Shown here piece after piece: positions 29,925 to 40,127 of a stretch of 46,609 nucleotides of DNA. The DNA comes from Prorocentrum cordatum. Its lineage: Eukaryota; Sar; Dinophyceae; Prorocentrales; Prorocentraceae. The DNA lies in assembly GCA_963575745.1 (NCBI GenBank), contig CAUYUJ010019097.1, positions 141,020-187,628 on the forward strand. The letters run 5' to 3'. Every line of letters starts with the position of its first letter. The stretch's first letter is position 1. The notes beneath the pieces are model-generated. The model ran no database searches and was not told where the DNA came from. It saw only the letters and a list, made by a program, of their open reading frames with translations. The position numbers and the translations under genes are program-made.

Positions 29925-30255
29925 GCGTCCTCCTCCTCCCCCTCCTCCTCCTCGTCCTCCTCCTCCTCCTCCTCCTCGTCATCCTCCTCCTCCTCCTCCT
30001 CCTCCTCCTCCTCTTCCTCCTCCTCCTCCTCCTCCTCCTCCTCCTCCTCCTCCTCCCCCTCCCCCTCCTCCTCCTCGCCCGAGCGAGGAGGCCCGTGCTG
30101 CGCGCGGGGCCTGTGCGGAGACACGCGCGGAGGCGGCGCGGAGCCCATGCGAGACGCCGGGAAGCGTTCCCAAATACACCTGGCCGCTGCAAGATTCCGA
30201 TGCCTCCTCCTCCTCCTCCTTCTCCTCCTCCTCCTCCTCCTCTTCCTCCTCCCCT
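29925..30255. repeat. (CCT)n tracts
   Basis: CCT arrays at about 29928-30080 and 30203-30253 with a GC-rich break. They lie in the opposite orientation to most GGA tracts in the window. Confidence 0.9.
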
Positions 30256-30262
30256 ACCCTTT

Positions 30263-30457
30263 TCGGGTCGGGCGAAAGGGGGGGATAGCAAAGGGGGGGG
30301 TTGAGAATCAGCTCACGCAGCTGATTTTCCCGGCGCCTCCCAGCGCCGGAAGGCGCCCATGTATCGAGGGATGGGCCCCTCGTTGGGGCCGAAACCAGCA
30401 GCAGGCAGCAAATTTCGTAACCCCCATTTTCCAGATCCCCCCTTTCGTCCGGCACGA
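30263..30457. mobile_element. MITE-like TIR element, family T2, copy 2
   Basis: Same architecture as 8612-8807: left end TCGGGTCGGGCGAAAGGG, the AATCAGCT-CACGC-AGCTGATT hairpin, the GGCGCCTCCC region (palindrome now broken by substitutions) and the right end CCCCCCTTTCGTCCGGCACG. It ends about 7 bases from the next TIR element. Confidence 0.85.
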
Positions 30458-30464
30458 ACTTCCC

Positions 30465-30632
30465 GGCACCCTGCGAAGTGCTTGAGAAATCATGGGTTAA
30501 GAAACTCTGAGTCTCAGAATTCGAAGACAAACCCAGAATTTCTGTCAGGATCCGAGGATCTGCATTGAAACATTAGGCATAATCGAGACTCTGGCCGAAC
30601 ACTTACGTTTCCTTACCACCGCCTAGGGTGTA
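30465..30632. mobile_element. MITE-like TIR element, family T6, copy 2
   Basis: CACCCTGCGAAGTGCTTGAG at the left and CCTTACCACCGCCTAGGGTG at the right. It aligns through its length with 25064-25231. The terminal repeats are more diverged than in copy 1. Confidence 0.75.
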
Positions 30633-30940
30633 GAGCTGGTTTCTCGTCCTGGGTCCTGCTTTGCTGCTCCCGAGGCCAGGCGAGCCGGCCGCCCAAACTT
30701 TTGCGGAGCGGCGGATCTCCAGCATTCTCGGGGGCGTCCACTCGGCGGACCGCCCACGAGGGGGACGCGCAGAGCATGACCCGACGCATGCGCGCGGACG
30801 AGGGAGGAGGCCCTGGGGACGCAGCAGTGAGATCAGGACAGGCGCCAGGGCATCTGGGGAGATATAATGGCCCCGGCCATGATAGCCACCCCCTCCAATC
30901 ATCAACCACCTCTTGGCCGCCCCCGAGCTCCTCTGGATTC
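30633..30940. other. No recognisable gene
   Basis: Unique sequence, nothing recognised. Confidence 0.4.
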
Positions 30941-31049
30941 GCGATAACGGCCGTTACCGGGAATGCTGACCCCACCCGCACCTGCTAACGTCACGGTTCG
31001 GGCTGACGCCGTCTGGGAATTCCCCCCCTCCAGTAACGGCCGTTATCGC
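30941..31049. mobile_element. Short element with 20-bp terminal inverted repeats (109 bp)
   Basis: GCGATAACGGCCGTTACCGG at 30941-30960 pairs with CCAGTAACGGCCGTTATCGC at 31030-31049 (19 of 20). Each arm also contains the palindrome TAACGGCCGTTA. Confidence 0.65.
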
Positions 31050-31699
31050 CAGAGGATATAAATCACAGGCCACTGGTGCACGCGCGCGGCAGGTGATCAT
31101 CGGGCGCGCGGGCGGCAGGGGGCGAAGACAACGAGCCGACGCCCAGTGCCCACGATTGCGCTAACGATCGGACTCGAACAACATGCAGGCCCGTGTCTCA
31201 GCTGGACCAGAGGAGAAGTGGCGCCAAAACTCACGTGAGCGGGATGCTTGCGCTTCCCTCAGAGGTCCACGGCTTTCGAGGCAGTGAGGCAGATTCGCCA
31301 TTCAACCTGGGGACGGTTCATGTCAGCGGAATTCAAGCTTGGCTGGCGACCAGGGCCTCTGGTGCTGCAGCTCGGCCTCCTCCTTCTCCTCGATGCGACG
31401 CGAGGTGTGGTGGAGCGCGCAGCGGGTGCCAGACGGGATGGAAGGCTGAGCACGGCCGCGCAGTCAGGTCGAGTACCGAAGACAACCAGCAATGCTAGGT
31501 GGCGACATCCGAACCCTGCCCTCACCAACCACAGATCCTCCTGCACCCTTGGGAACCCGGGGGCAGTGCTCGGACTTCGCCACGGTCTCGACGGACTCCG
31601 AAGCCTACCCCCGCCGCCCATGGAGTTGCCTGGATCGTTGATAGGCGAGGGTGGGGCTCGGATTGCCAGTGGAAAAAAAGGTATAAACGTAAACTGTTG
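31050..31699. other. No recognisable gene
   Basis: Several overlapping frames occur on both strands (for example 31248-31928 plus and 31259-31882 minus), but none has a recognisable domain and the longest run into the T3 hairpin element. Confidence 0.4.
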
Positions 31700-31822
31700 G
31701 AGGTCCCGTGGATTTCTTGGATCTGCGCTGGACCCCCCTCCCTGGCGCGCGGAGCGCGCCAGGGGCGGCGCCAGAGGCGCCGCCGGGGGGGCCCAGCGCG
31801 GATCCGCGAAGTCCCCGCGGAG
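31700..31822. mobile_element. Hairpin-rich TIR element, family T3, copy 2
   Basis: The same paired hairpins as at 10331-10450 (CCTGGCGCGC-GGA-GCGCGCCAGG and GGCGGCGCC-AGA-GGCGCCGCC), enclosed by GGATCTGCGCTGGACC against GGCCCAGCGCGGATCC. Confidence 0.75.
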
Positions 31823-31916
31823 CGCCAGGAGTTTATGTTTATGGCGTTCCTCCTTCGAACGTCGCCGCAGCAATAAGAACACGAACTTGTTGGGGCCTCC
31901 CCGCAGAATTCTTTCG

Positions 31917-32140
31917 GGGATCTTCTGACCCGGGTCAAACCAGACCCGGGTCAGTCAGGCCTTGCAGAATCCTCCAAGATCCTGCAAGACCCTGCACCCA
32001 AGCCCGGGTCAATGCCAAGGATCCTGCAAGATCTTGCAGGATCCTGCACCCCAACCCGGGTCAATGCGACTCTGGCCCTGCAGGATCCTGCAAAATCGGG
32101 CGCTCTGGCTGACCCCCGGTTGCGTTGACCCCCGGACGGT
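31917..32140. repeat. Dispersed repeat B, copy 2
   Basis: GATCTTCTGACCCGGGTCAA, multiple TGCAAGATCCTGCA units and GCGCTCTGGCTGACCCCCGG in the same order as 9836-10042. Repeat A does not follow here. Confidence 0.8.
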
Positions 32141-32159
32141 TTCACACGGGGCCGTTGGC

Positions 32160-32375
32160 GACCCGAGGAGGAGGAGGGCGAGGAGGGGGGGGAGGGGAGG
32201 AGGAGGGGGAGGATGAGGAGGAAGAGGAGGAGGGGGAGGGGGAGGGCGGGGAGGAGGAGGAGGAGGAGGAGGAGGTGGAGGAGGAGGAGGAGGAGGAGAG
32301 GAGGAGGAGGAGGAGAGGAGGCGGAGGAGGAGGAGGAGGAGGGGGAGGAGCGAGGAGGAGGATCATATAAAACAA
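32160..32375. repeat. (GGA)n microsatellite
   Basis: GGA array with GGG and GAA variants, just downstream of repeat B. Confidence 0.95.
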
Positions 32376-32667
32376 GAACACCATTGACGCCTCGGCATGG
32401 GCGACGCACGCTCCGTGTGCCAACTGAAAGATGACGACAGGCACGCTGCACGGGGGATCCCGCGACTGGCCTGCAGGCGCCACGGCACCTGGATGGCCCA
32501 CACGTGGGCCTGATGGCACAAGCCGCACGCCTTACTGCCCTCCCCCCGCCCCCCGCCCACTCCCCGCCGTACCCCGCCCCTTCCCTTTCTCCGAGTGTCT
32601 CGGGGGCCTTTAACGACCTTCTCGGACCTTAAGAAAGTTAGTGCGTCTCCAGGGTCCAAATGGCCCC
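32376..32667. other. Region downstream of the LINE ORF
   Basis: This would contain the 3' untranslated region of the minus-strand LINE. No A tail or target-site duplication was recognised, so the 3' end of the element is not fixed. Confidence 0.35.
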
Positions 32668-34197
32668 TCATGAGAACAAGGCGCCCAGCCAGGCGCACAA
32701 TTTCTCCAGCGCTGCCAGACGGTCCAGGCCCCTGACTAGGGCCTGGGTTTGACGTCTGTCCCCCCTCCGCGTGGCCGATCCCCCGAGGAGGCGCCACTCG
32801 TCTCAGCTGAAGTTGTTCAACTCCTCCAGCAACTTCGAGGCCACCCTCGCAAGCGGGCCCCTCGGCGGTGGGCCGATCTTTGTCACCCCGTTCTCCTTCT
32901 TGGTGGCCGAGCACACCGCCGCCTCGAGGACCCGCCAGTCGTTCGAAAAGCAGATGGTGATCCTCATCATCTCTTCTGCGTTCTCCTTCTTGCGAGTGTC
33001 CTTGATCCTGCAGTGGCGGATCTGCTCCGCCAGCGAGTGCAACTCCTCCTTCAGTACCTGGTTCGTCCAGACGGCCTCGGTCGTCTCGCAGTGCGTCTGA
33101 TTCAGGTCCGCCGTCTCGCGCGATGCCTTGACCAGCGCCTTGAACACGTGAAGAATGGCGAACCAAGGATGTCGTGGCCCCCGCCGCCTCCGTCCTGCCC
33201 GCCGTTCGCCTTCAGCTGCTCGGCGTGGGCGTGGTACTCCTGGCCCGCCCGCTTCATCGCGGACGCAATGGGCGAGGCGGCGGGAATGAGGAAGGCGTGG
33301 TAGACCGGCGCGATCAGGTCTCGAAGCTCGGCCTCCTGCGTGAGAGCCAGCGCGGCGGGCACATGCATCATGCGCTCTCGGAGCAGCTGCGCGGTGCCGC
33401 TGCCGCTGGCGCCGGAATGCGTCAGCAACTTCTCCCGCTCCTGACTTCCTTGCTCGTCGGCGCCGCGCTTCAGCGCCCACTTCGGCTCCTCGAGCGGCAT
33501 GCCCATGCCAAGGCACGTGCGAAACAACGCATTGGTGTAAAGCCAGGAGACCTTGAGCCGAATGCTCGCACAACAGGCAATCGAAGATGTCAAGCATGTC
33601 CGCGGCCCCAAGAAAGCGCCCCCTCGATATTCGATCCGGGCGAACTTGCCTAGCGATGACATGCCGATACGCAGCTTGACGGCAAAAGAAGACGCCGAGG
33701 CAGTACGGGCATTGATTAGTCACGACCATCGACGCGCGCATGTCGGCAAGGCGGCGCACGCGCTGAATGCCAGTGGACCAGGCGCGACTGGAAGCGAACG
33801 ACGACCTGCGCGACTGCCCGTTCTCCTCGGCACCGCCAAAATCTCCCCCCCTCGCGACGATCATGGCGCCCAGGCCCGCCCTTTGCGCGCGGTGTTTGAA
33901 CGTCTTGGGCCCTCGGCAGGCCCACATCCACCTTCAGTAAATCGCGCCTCGCCTCGGTGTCGAAATCAAGTCCGCAAGATAATCCTCCATCTCCTGCAGG
34001 AGCCACCCAGCATCCTCCACCGCCCCCAGGGCTTTCACGTCCTCTAGAGCCCTCGCAGCCCACGGATTCGCCGACGCATTGAGCTGCCCCAACTCCGTCG
34101 TAGTCTCCTCCGCCCCCCACCCCGTCCCTCCGAAGTGTGCCGCGAGCCGCTGTCGACGCCGCTCAGGGCGTCGCGAGATTGCTTGCAGCCGCGGCAA
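32668..34197 (-). pseudogene. LINE C-terminal Cys/His-finger and tail region
   Basis: One frame gives AALEDVKALGAVEDAGWLL-like helical sequence to a stop near 33934, then continues after it (starting WMWACRGPKTF) to a finger-like CPYCLGVFFCRQAAYRH at about 33700 and a possible second finger, CLLCEHSAQGLLALHQCVVSH. The next piece (SGASGSGTAQLLRERMMHVP and IAPVYHAFLIPAASPIASAM, about 33500-33180) is in another frame. The last piece (ILHVFKALVKASRETADLNQ to KLLEELNNFS, about 33165-32803) is back in the first. It is followed by a stop and a plausible continuation ending in CAWLGALFS before the stop at 32668-32670. The fingers would bind nucleic acid. The first finger lacks a clear second His. Confidence 0.6.
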
Positions 34198-34484
34198 GCC
34201 GCCGAACCCGCAGTTCGACAGACAACGAACACAGGCGGCAGTGCTTACGTACCTGCTCGTTAGACACGGGTGTGCGGACTCCCTCTCTCTGCGCGAGCTC
34301 CTCCCCTCAGTGTTTGGCGCGCCAGCTGGTTTACAACATTATGCAAAACAGCGGGCCGGCGATCTGACGGGGCATGCGCCTCTAGATTCTGCGCCGCCGT
34401 GCCTACAACAAAAGATGAGAACATGGAGCGTTTCTAGCGATATGGAACGCCCTGCAAAAAAAACTGCCGATGGGACAAAAACCT

Positions 34485-35438
34485 TTACACCGCCCGCGTA
34501 CGGGCCCTGGGTTCTGGAGCAAAAGCTTGCGACAGTCGGGCATCAGCAAAAAAAAACCAAAGGTGCCGTGCCTGGTGACAAACACTCCCTGAGGTCTTGA
34601 AACGCCCCATACGAACATCTCGCAAATCGCGATGGGGCCCAGGGCCCGACAGGTGCAACAAACAAGTTTGTTTCTTAATATTCTGAGCACAGGTATCCCC
34701 CGCCAAGGCTCCCGACAAGAGATCGGACGCCTTGCGCACTCGTGCCAGCAGAGGTGCAGCTCTCCCCCTCTCCCTTCCTAACTGGGAAAGCTTGAGGTCG
34801 TCAGCATATTGGCGCAGCGCAAGGTCGATCAGATCGGGATCGCAGGGGCTGCACGCCACAAAACCCCCGTCCGTTGCCCTCGCCGCGGCCATCGCGCTGC
34901 GCCGCCGTTGCACACTTGGTTGGAAGGCCCTCACCCACGCCGCCACCATGAAAGGGCCCCCCATCATCCCTCCACAACAAGGCCGCAAAAGCACGGACCC
35001 GAATTTGGATGAAACACAAATGGTGGCCTGCTCCACTCTCTGGGGCCCCATGGGAATCGCGCCTCCATCAAACAGCTCCTCCGCCGCCTCCTTCAGACGA
35101 CTTTGCGCTATGCTGCCGAAGTCATTCGTAGCATCGAGATACTGCCCACAAAAAGATCTGCCTGCCTTGTGCGCCCTCCACGCTAAAACCGACGAAACCA
35201 ACATCGGAGTCTCCTTGCACCTACTGGGTTGGTCACCGTGCACTTCAGAGGCCATATTCGGCCTCGACATAATGGCCGACTGCCACACTTTGCCCAAAGA
35301 GGGAAGCATGCGCACCCAGCGCTTACCCGCGGGGCCTTCCGCATCGGTTTTCCGAAGACCGCCGGACTGACTGCAGTGCCAGGCCCGGGGGGGTACACAT
35401 GGCCGTCCGAATTCGCCCAATCCCCAGATGCACAGCAT
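34485..35438 (-). pseudogene. LINE reverse transcriptase domain (fossil)
   Basis: RT motifs are seen in order. The fingers region reads RMLPSLGKVWQSAIMSR. Motif A is QYLDATNDFGSI, with the first Asp kept but the usual AFD changed to NDFG. Motif B is GMMGGPFMVAAWVRAFQPSV, where a MMGDP would be usual. Motif C is the canonical RQYADDLKL. The thumb is recognisable to about DLRDVRMGRFKTSGS, after which the frame decays. The catalytic YADD is kept, but changes in motifs A and B and the missing upstream frame indicate a non-functional enzyme. Its role would be copying LINE RNA into DNA at the nicked target. Confidence 0.75.
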
Positions 35439-35624
35439 CAGCTACTTAACAAAATAGTCGGTCTAGACGGGTCGGGGGCCCCAGCTCGAGCAACTTGCTT
35501 CGTCGAAGGAATCCCAGCCCCAGGGTGCAATGCCATGTCCCAGAGCCCCGCGGGGGACGGCAACTTGGAAGAGACCCTACGCCTAGGATGCCTACGCAGC
35601 TTCCGACATATCCTCTTCATCTCT

Positions 35625-36297
35625 TCATATCCTCTCCCGCCTGCTCGTGCACAAGGGCGTTAAACTGTGCCGCCTCCGAGCAGACGGGCGGCAACCCTCC
35701 CCATCCCTCCCCCCCCCGGGCCGCCATCCCCCCCCTGGTCCAGGCTGCGTCCAGAAGGCCAGCTGCTCCTCGCGCGTTGGCAGGGCAGCGCGCACCTCAA
35801 GAAGATTCCCATTCTTTGGGCCGATGCGCACTCCCGCCGCTGCGCGATCGTGAAACAAAGCAGCGTGCAAGTTCCTCAAGTCCCACGACTCACGCAAGGC
35901 CTCGATGTGTTCCTCACGCGCCTGCTGAAGAAAGCCCATCGATACAACGCACGCAGCTCCCTAGCACGGCGAAGTTGATCTGTCACAGCCTGCAGCGCCT
36001 GGGAAAAGGTGCCCGCCAGGGCCGTCCGAAACTCACGTCGTTTCGCCAGCAGTCGAAAACGGGTCACCTCTAGCTCCGCTTTGCCAGGCACGCTCTGGAA
36101 AGATTTCGGAAAACAACGGCACTGCTGCATCCTATAAAACGTGTTCCAGGAAAGCGAACAACCTATCAGGCGAAGGCTGGGCCGCAAGAAGGGCCCACTC
36201 CGCCTGCGCTTGCTCCATCCTCCCCTCCACCCCGTCCAGAAACTCACAAAGCCCCCTCCCTGCTCGAAGCGTTGCCATCATCGCGTCGGGGTGCAAG
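35625..36297 (-). pseudogene. LINE linker between endonuclease and RT, in alternating frames
   Basis: Three consecutive plausible pieces lie in two different frames. The first (36297 to 36140, ending in a stop after LFAFLEHVL) continues the endonuclease. The second (36140 to 35945, containing KAELEVTRFRLLAKRREFRT and QAVTDQLRRARELRALYRW) is in the endonuclease frame. The third (about 35939 to 35690, containing EEHIEALRESWDLRNLHAAL and EVRAALPTREEQLAFW) returns to the first frame. Alpha-helical, Arg- and Leu-rich composition fits a LINE linker. Each switch requires a 1- or 2-base indel. Confidence 0.6.
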
Positions 36298-37210
36298 CGC
36301 CGTTGTCCCAGCGCACGAGGGGGGCTGGCGAGGCCCCGAGCACCTCTCGCGCGAACGATGGCCTGACGACCTCCATTAAAACAGGGAGGTGATCACGACG
36401 CGTCGCCGTGCTGATCAGTTGCAACTGCCTACCTTTGCCTACCAGGGGGCCCGCAACGCGCACAGCTTGCGCCATGGCCGTCGGGAGGCAGACATAGTCC
36501 ACGATGGATGTGTGGCCGGTGCCGTAGAACGTCGGTACGTCGCTCAGCGTGGAGAAGGCCGACATGTACTGCGCCTGCAGGACTGCGCGAAAAGCGGCCC
36601 CCGCGAAGTGCTCAACACAGGCACCTGCGGACGGGACAACCTCTGGATCCACGATCACTGTTTCCGACGCTTTGGCCAAGCCGATCCCGTCGTTGAGGTC
36701 GCACAAAATCACTGGCACCGACCTGGCGGGGCACCCTGCCAGCTCGTTCGACAGCCACTGAAACAGCATGCGTACCGTCCTCTCGTAAGGGGCCTGCTCC
36801 TTCGTCTCCGTCACCCTGGGGGAGAAATAGAGGGCCAGCACCGTGAACTCCTCGCTTTTGGTCCTGACTCTCACCGCAAGGCATCTCCCCAGCATGCCAG
36901 CAGGCCCCCCTCGCACTGCTCGCACATGCTCGTCCCGAAAGCGACGATGCAACAGCACGGAGATACCGCAAGAACGATTCGAAAAGGGGCTTCGCTGCCA
37001 GCCCGCCTCGATCAAACCAAGCACTCCCCGTCTCTGGATATCCACCTCTCTGGCCCTCAGCTGAGTCTCTGTCAAGCCCACTACCTCCACATCTGCAAAC
37101 ACCTGGCACACATGTTCTACTCTGTCCGCACGCATACACGCCAGCGGGTTATACTGCACGAGCTTCCACGTAGGGCCATCACGACTCTGAGGGGTACGCC
37201 AGAGTGGCAT
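36278..37210 (-). pseudogene. LINE endonuclease/exonuclease/phosphatase (APE-type) domain
   Basis: About 310 residues from the ATG at 37208-37210. The expected catalytic landmarks of the family can be read in order: the Asn of VQYNP near residue 21, the Glu of GLTETQ near 48, the DLN of VPVILCDLND near 170, the SIVDY of GHTSIVDYV near 235 and the DH of RRDHLPVL near 275. The role in a LINE is to nick target DNA for target-primed reverse transcription. This part of the element is intact. Downstream the frame ends at a stop (36278-36280), but the protein sequence clearly continues in another frame (RLHPDAMMATLRAGRG, starting about 36297), a one-base shift. A (GA)n tract at 37219-37237 lies just upstream. 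Confidence 0.8.
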
Positions 37211-37218
37211 GAGAAGCA

Positions 37219-37603
37219 AGAGAGAGAGAGAGAGAAAGCAATCTGGCGGCTCATTGCACCCGCCTCATCTTTCTGCTCGCCCAGTTGGCCCGAAGTTCAG
37301 TAAGGGGAAAGCTGGAGAACAAGAAGTCTAAGCTGCCCCGTTGCTGAAGCCACAACGGCAGCTCGAGGAGGAGGAGGAGGAGGAGGAGGAGGCGGAGGAG
37401 GAGCGCGGAGGAGGAGCGCGGAGCGCGGAGCAAGGAGGCCCCCGATTCCTGGGCCTGCGCTGGGGCCCTGCGGCCGGGCCGCGCGCAAGAGCGTCCGGCG
37501 CCGCCCCCCCCCCCGGGCAATCTCGCGCGGACCTGCGAGACACGCCGCGCTTGTCTCTGCGCGGCGGTTCCCTCGTCGAGAGAAGGGATGGGAAAGGTTG
37601 GGA
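37219..37603. repeat. (GA)n and (GGA)n tracts with GC-rich spacer
   Basis: (GA)n at 37219-37237 and (GGA)n with GGAGCGC units at 37362-37430. No gene. Confidence 0.75.
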
Positions 37604-37793
37604 TCGGGGGGGGGGCGAAAAAGGGTGGGATAGCGAAGGGCAGGGCAGAAGATCGGCTCGCGTGGCTGCTTTTCCCAGCGCCTCCCGGCGCCCATGTGTA
37701 GAGGAATGGGCCCGGCGGCGGGGCCGAAACCAGCGGCACGCAGCAGATTTCGTTTCCCCCCCGTTCCCTGTCCCCCCCTTTCGTTCGGCCCGA
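37604..37793. mobile_element. MITE-like TIR element, family T2, copy 3 (diverged)
   Basis: Shares GGGATAGCGAAGG, TTTTCCCAGCGCCTCCCGGC, AGGAATGGGCCCGGCGGCGG and GGCCGAAACCAGC with copy 1. The right end (CCCCCCTTTCGTTCGGCCCG) still resembles the TIR, but the central GGCGCC palindrome has been shortened. Confidence 0.75.
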
Positions 37794-38223
37794 CAGGAGG
37801 CAAGTGCTGGGAGGTCTTCGTCGGCAGGGCCACGGAGGATGAATGAAGCCCCCCCTCGGGGACGGCTGCGCCGGGTTTTCGGCCGCGGGTGAAGCGGCAT
37901 GAAAACAGACTAAACGAAACGAATCCAACAACATCAAGCGGGATTAAGTCGAACTCCGAGGGACTAGATCGGCCGGATTGGGCCAGATTTCGGAAAAGGG
38001 CAAAGCCAGAATTTGACCCCCTCAAGAGTTGCATCCGAGGAAACGGGGGGCGAGGTGGCAAGATGCCAAGATCAAGCAGCATCGAATCGGCAAGCCGGGT
38101 CAGATCGGGATGTGCATCGGACCGGGCTGCACTGGACCAGCATCGACATCGAACTGGGTCAGCTGCGGCAGAATTCACAGCAGCGCCATGCAAGCCTCGG
38201 CCATCAACGGATGGAATACAGTG
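37794..38223. other. No recognisable gene
   Basis: Contains short ATCGG/AAGCCGGGTCAGATCGGG words near 37960-38110; otherwise nothing. Confidence 0.4.
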
Positions 38224-38388
38224 GAGGCCAGTCCACAAGAAACCTTCCATAAGAAACCCAACCCTGAGACTCCAGGACGTCCATGGATGTTTGGTGTGGT
38301 AACGTCACGCTTCCATAGCAAAACCATTGAAACCCGAGAAACCCAGGGCACCCTGGAGGCAAGCAGGGTGTTTCTTGGCATGGGCCTC
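38224..38388. repeat. Dispersed 165-bp repeat, copy 2
   Basis: Aligns end to end with 14569-14733; see that entry. Confidence 0.85.
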
Positions 38389-39070
38389 CCTTGTTTGTTT
38401 TCCCCCTTGTGCAGTTTCGCGCGGACCTCTGAAACATGCAACGCATGTCGATGCAGCTGTCCTTTGCCGAGAGAAAATATGGGATACGGCCAGGCACTAT
38501 GGCACTGCGTGTCGCGGCGGCGGCCCCCGCGAAACGCGGGGATAGCGTGCCCTTCCGCCCCTCTGGGCGGGGGGCTGGGAACAGCTCGGGACGCTGACGA
38601 CTGGGGACCAAGAGGTGGCCGTAACGCGTCGCGCCGAAGCGTGGTGGGCCAGAACCGGCGGAGCGACGCGCCCTCCGAAAATTCCCGACCGCAGGGGGGG
38701 CGAGGTCCGAGTGGGGGATCGACTACAGCATCGATCTACGCCCAAAATGATCCTCTCGTCGAGTCTACGACGGCATACCCAGCATTCCCAGTAGATGCGC
38801 GACCATTCTATGCATCCGTCGTAGTAGATTCGACGGGGGAAATCAATCCTGGAGGAACTCAAGCCTGCAGTCGAGCCCCAGCTTGGGAGGTGGCGGGGCG
38901 CAGGGCTTCGTTTCTCCCCCCCCCGCGGTGCCGCAGACGTCAACGCGGGTGCGGCACGCGCCTCTCCCGCCGCCGCGCCGCCCGGAGCCGGCCCGCTCGG
39001 GCCGGAGCCGCCCGGCGGGAGGGGAGGGCATCGAGGGGGGAAGGACTGGTGCGCTTCTCCTCCTGTCGGC
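38389..39070. other. No gene; 38598-38699 repeats at 46461-46566
   Basis: The shared segment has GTCGCGCCGAAGCG, GCGACGCGC and CCGAC/GACCG CAGGG/TAGGG blocks. A 499-codon plus-strand frame (38029-39528) runs through two dispersed repeats and a TIR element and is not credible as a gene. Confidence 0.5.
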
Positions 39071-39243
39071 TGGGCGTAAGAGTGACCCTGGGCAAGAGTG
39101 CCCTTTGGTGCGCAGCTTTTGGGGGCGCGAGGGAGCCAAACACGAGCGCGCGAGACGCAACTACCGCATCGCGTTCGGCGATCGGGGGACCCCATTGGGC
39201 CCGCACCAAAGGTCACTCCGGCGAAAGGTCACTCTTACGTGTA
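39071..39243. mobile_element. MITE-like TIR element, family T1, copy 2 (173 bp)
   Basis: Right end CGCACCAAAGGTCACTCCGG to CTCTTACGTGTA, left end CGTAAGAGTGACCCTGGGCA then AGAGTGCCCTTTGGTGCG, paired over about 38 bases. Interior GGCGATCGGG and GGGGGCGC blocks match copy 1 at 3227-3400. Confidence 0.8.
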
Positions 39244-40127
39244 GTCGACTCCTGCTGCTGCTCCCCCCCCAAGACACGATCGCGGCGTCAAACATGCAGG
39301 ACGCCTTTTTTTGGTTCTCACTGTGTTCGGCCCCTTGGGGGGCCCTCCTTGCCTGGCCCCGGGACCGTCAGAAAACGACTCGGGATGAAGAAGCGGCCCC
39401 GGGGACAGGGTCTGGACTTCCGGGGACGCCGTACTGAACAAACAAATCAGGACGTCGCATGTGTGGGCCCCCTCCTCCAACACTGCGCTTCGGGGAACAA
39501 GCTGGCCAGCGTTGGCATAAGACGGTGACGTCTCGTACCCCGTGCGGTGCAATCGAGGTGGTGCAACCCGTGTGGTTGACTCTAGGCCGCGCCAAGCAGT
39601 GCAAAAGCACTGCAACGTATTGCAAAGCGATGCAACACAGCGCGAAGAAATGTAATGCGATGCCAAGCGATACAAAACAACGCGACGCAACGCAACGCGA
39701 CACAATTCAAAACAATGCATTGCAAATCAACGTCAAGAAATCCAGCACTGCTATGCTATGAGCTGCTTTGCCCTGCGAGTGGGCAACTGCGAAAGGACAA
39801 CAACGAATGGCAACGACGGACGGCGGCGACGAGCGGCGACGAACCCGCCGGACCTGCACTTGGGGCTGCGACGGACGGCGACGAGCCAGCCAGACCAGCA
39901 CCGGGGCCCAGTTACCATAGAACACAAGTGAGAACACCTACAGGGATTTCAACCAACTACAACTCCAAAGAATAAGGATTGGCAATCCTAGGTTGTCCGT
40001 AGATATCGCAAACCCAAGGCGGGGCAAAGCAAACAAACAGAAGCGGAGCTACGACGCTCATGCAACGAAAATACACTCCACCTAGCAAGTCAACGCGCCC
40101 CGAATCATTGCGGTCATGCTGAGCGGT
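39244..40127. other. No gene; GCAACGCGATGCAA-rich tract at 39590-39730
   Basis: The tract is a degenerate repeat of GCAA, GCGA and ACAA words. At 39815-39890, GACGGCGGCGACGAGC-like words recur. Overlapping frames with runs such as RRVVLYRLASH are shadows. Confidence 0.5.

Larger units (their letters stand above)
32668..37210 (-). mobile_element. Degenerate non-LTR retrotransposon (LINE) with APE endonuclease and RT
   Basis: A single minus-strand element of at least 4.5 kb with the order endonuclease, linker, reverse transcriptase, zinc-finger tail. Coding similarity switches frame repeatedly: near 36295 (after the endonuclease), near 36140, near 35940, between 35440 and 35690, between the RT and about 34190, and twice in the tail (about 33540 and 33170). 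In-frame stops interrupt it near 36139, 33930 and 32800. The architecture is that of dinoflagellate LINEs. The frame breaks point to an inactive copy unless they are assembly errors. Confidence 0.8.

Noticed and set aside
32363-33166. 267-codon minus-strand ORF downstream of the LINE
   Set aside because: It overlaps the LINE tail in a frame that lacks the tail's recognisable sequence, and its composition is typical of a shadow frame.
38029-39528. 499-codon plus-strand ORF
   Set aside because: It crosses a dispersed repeat and a T1 TIR element in one frame. GC-rich DNA of this kind often stays open by chance.
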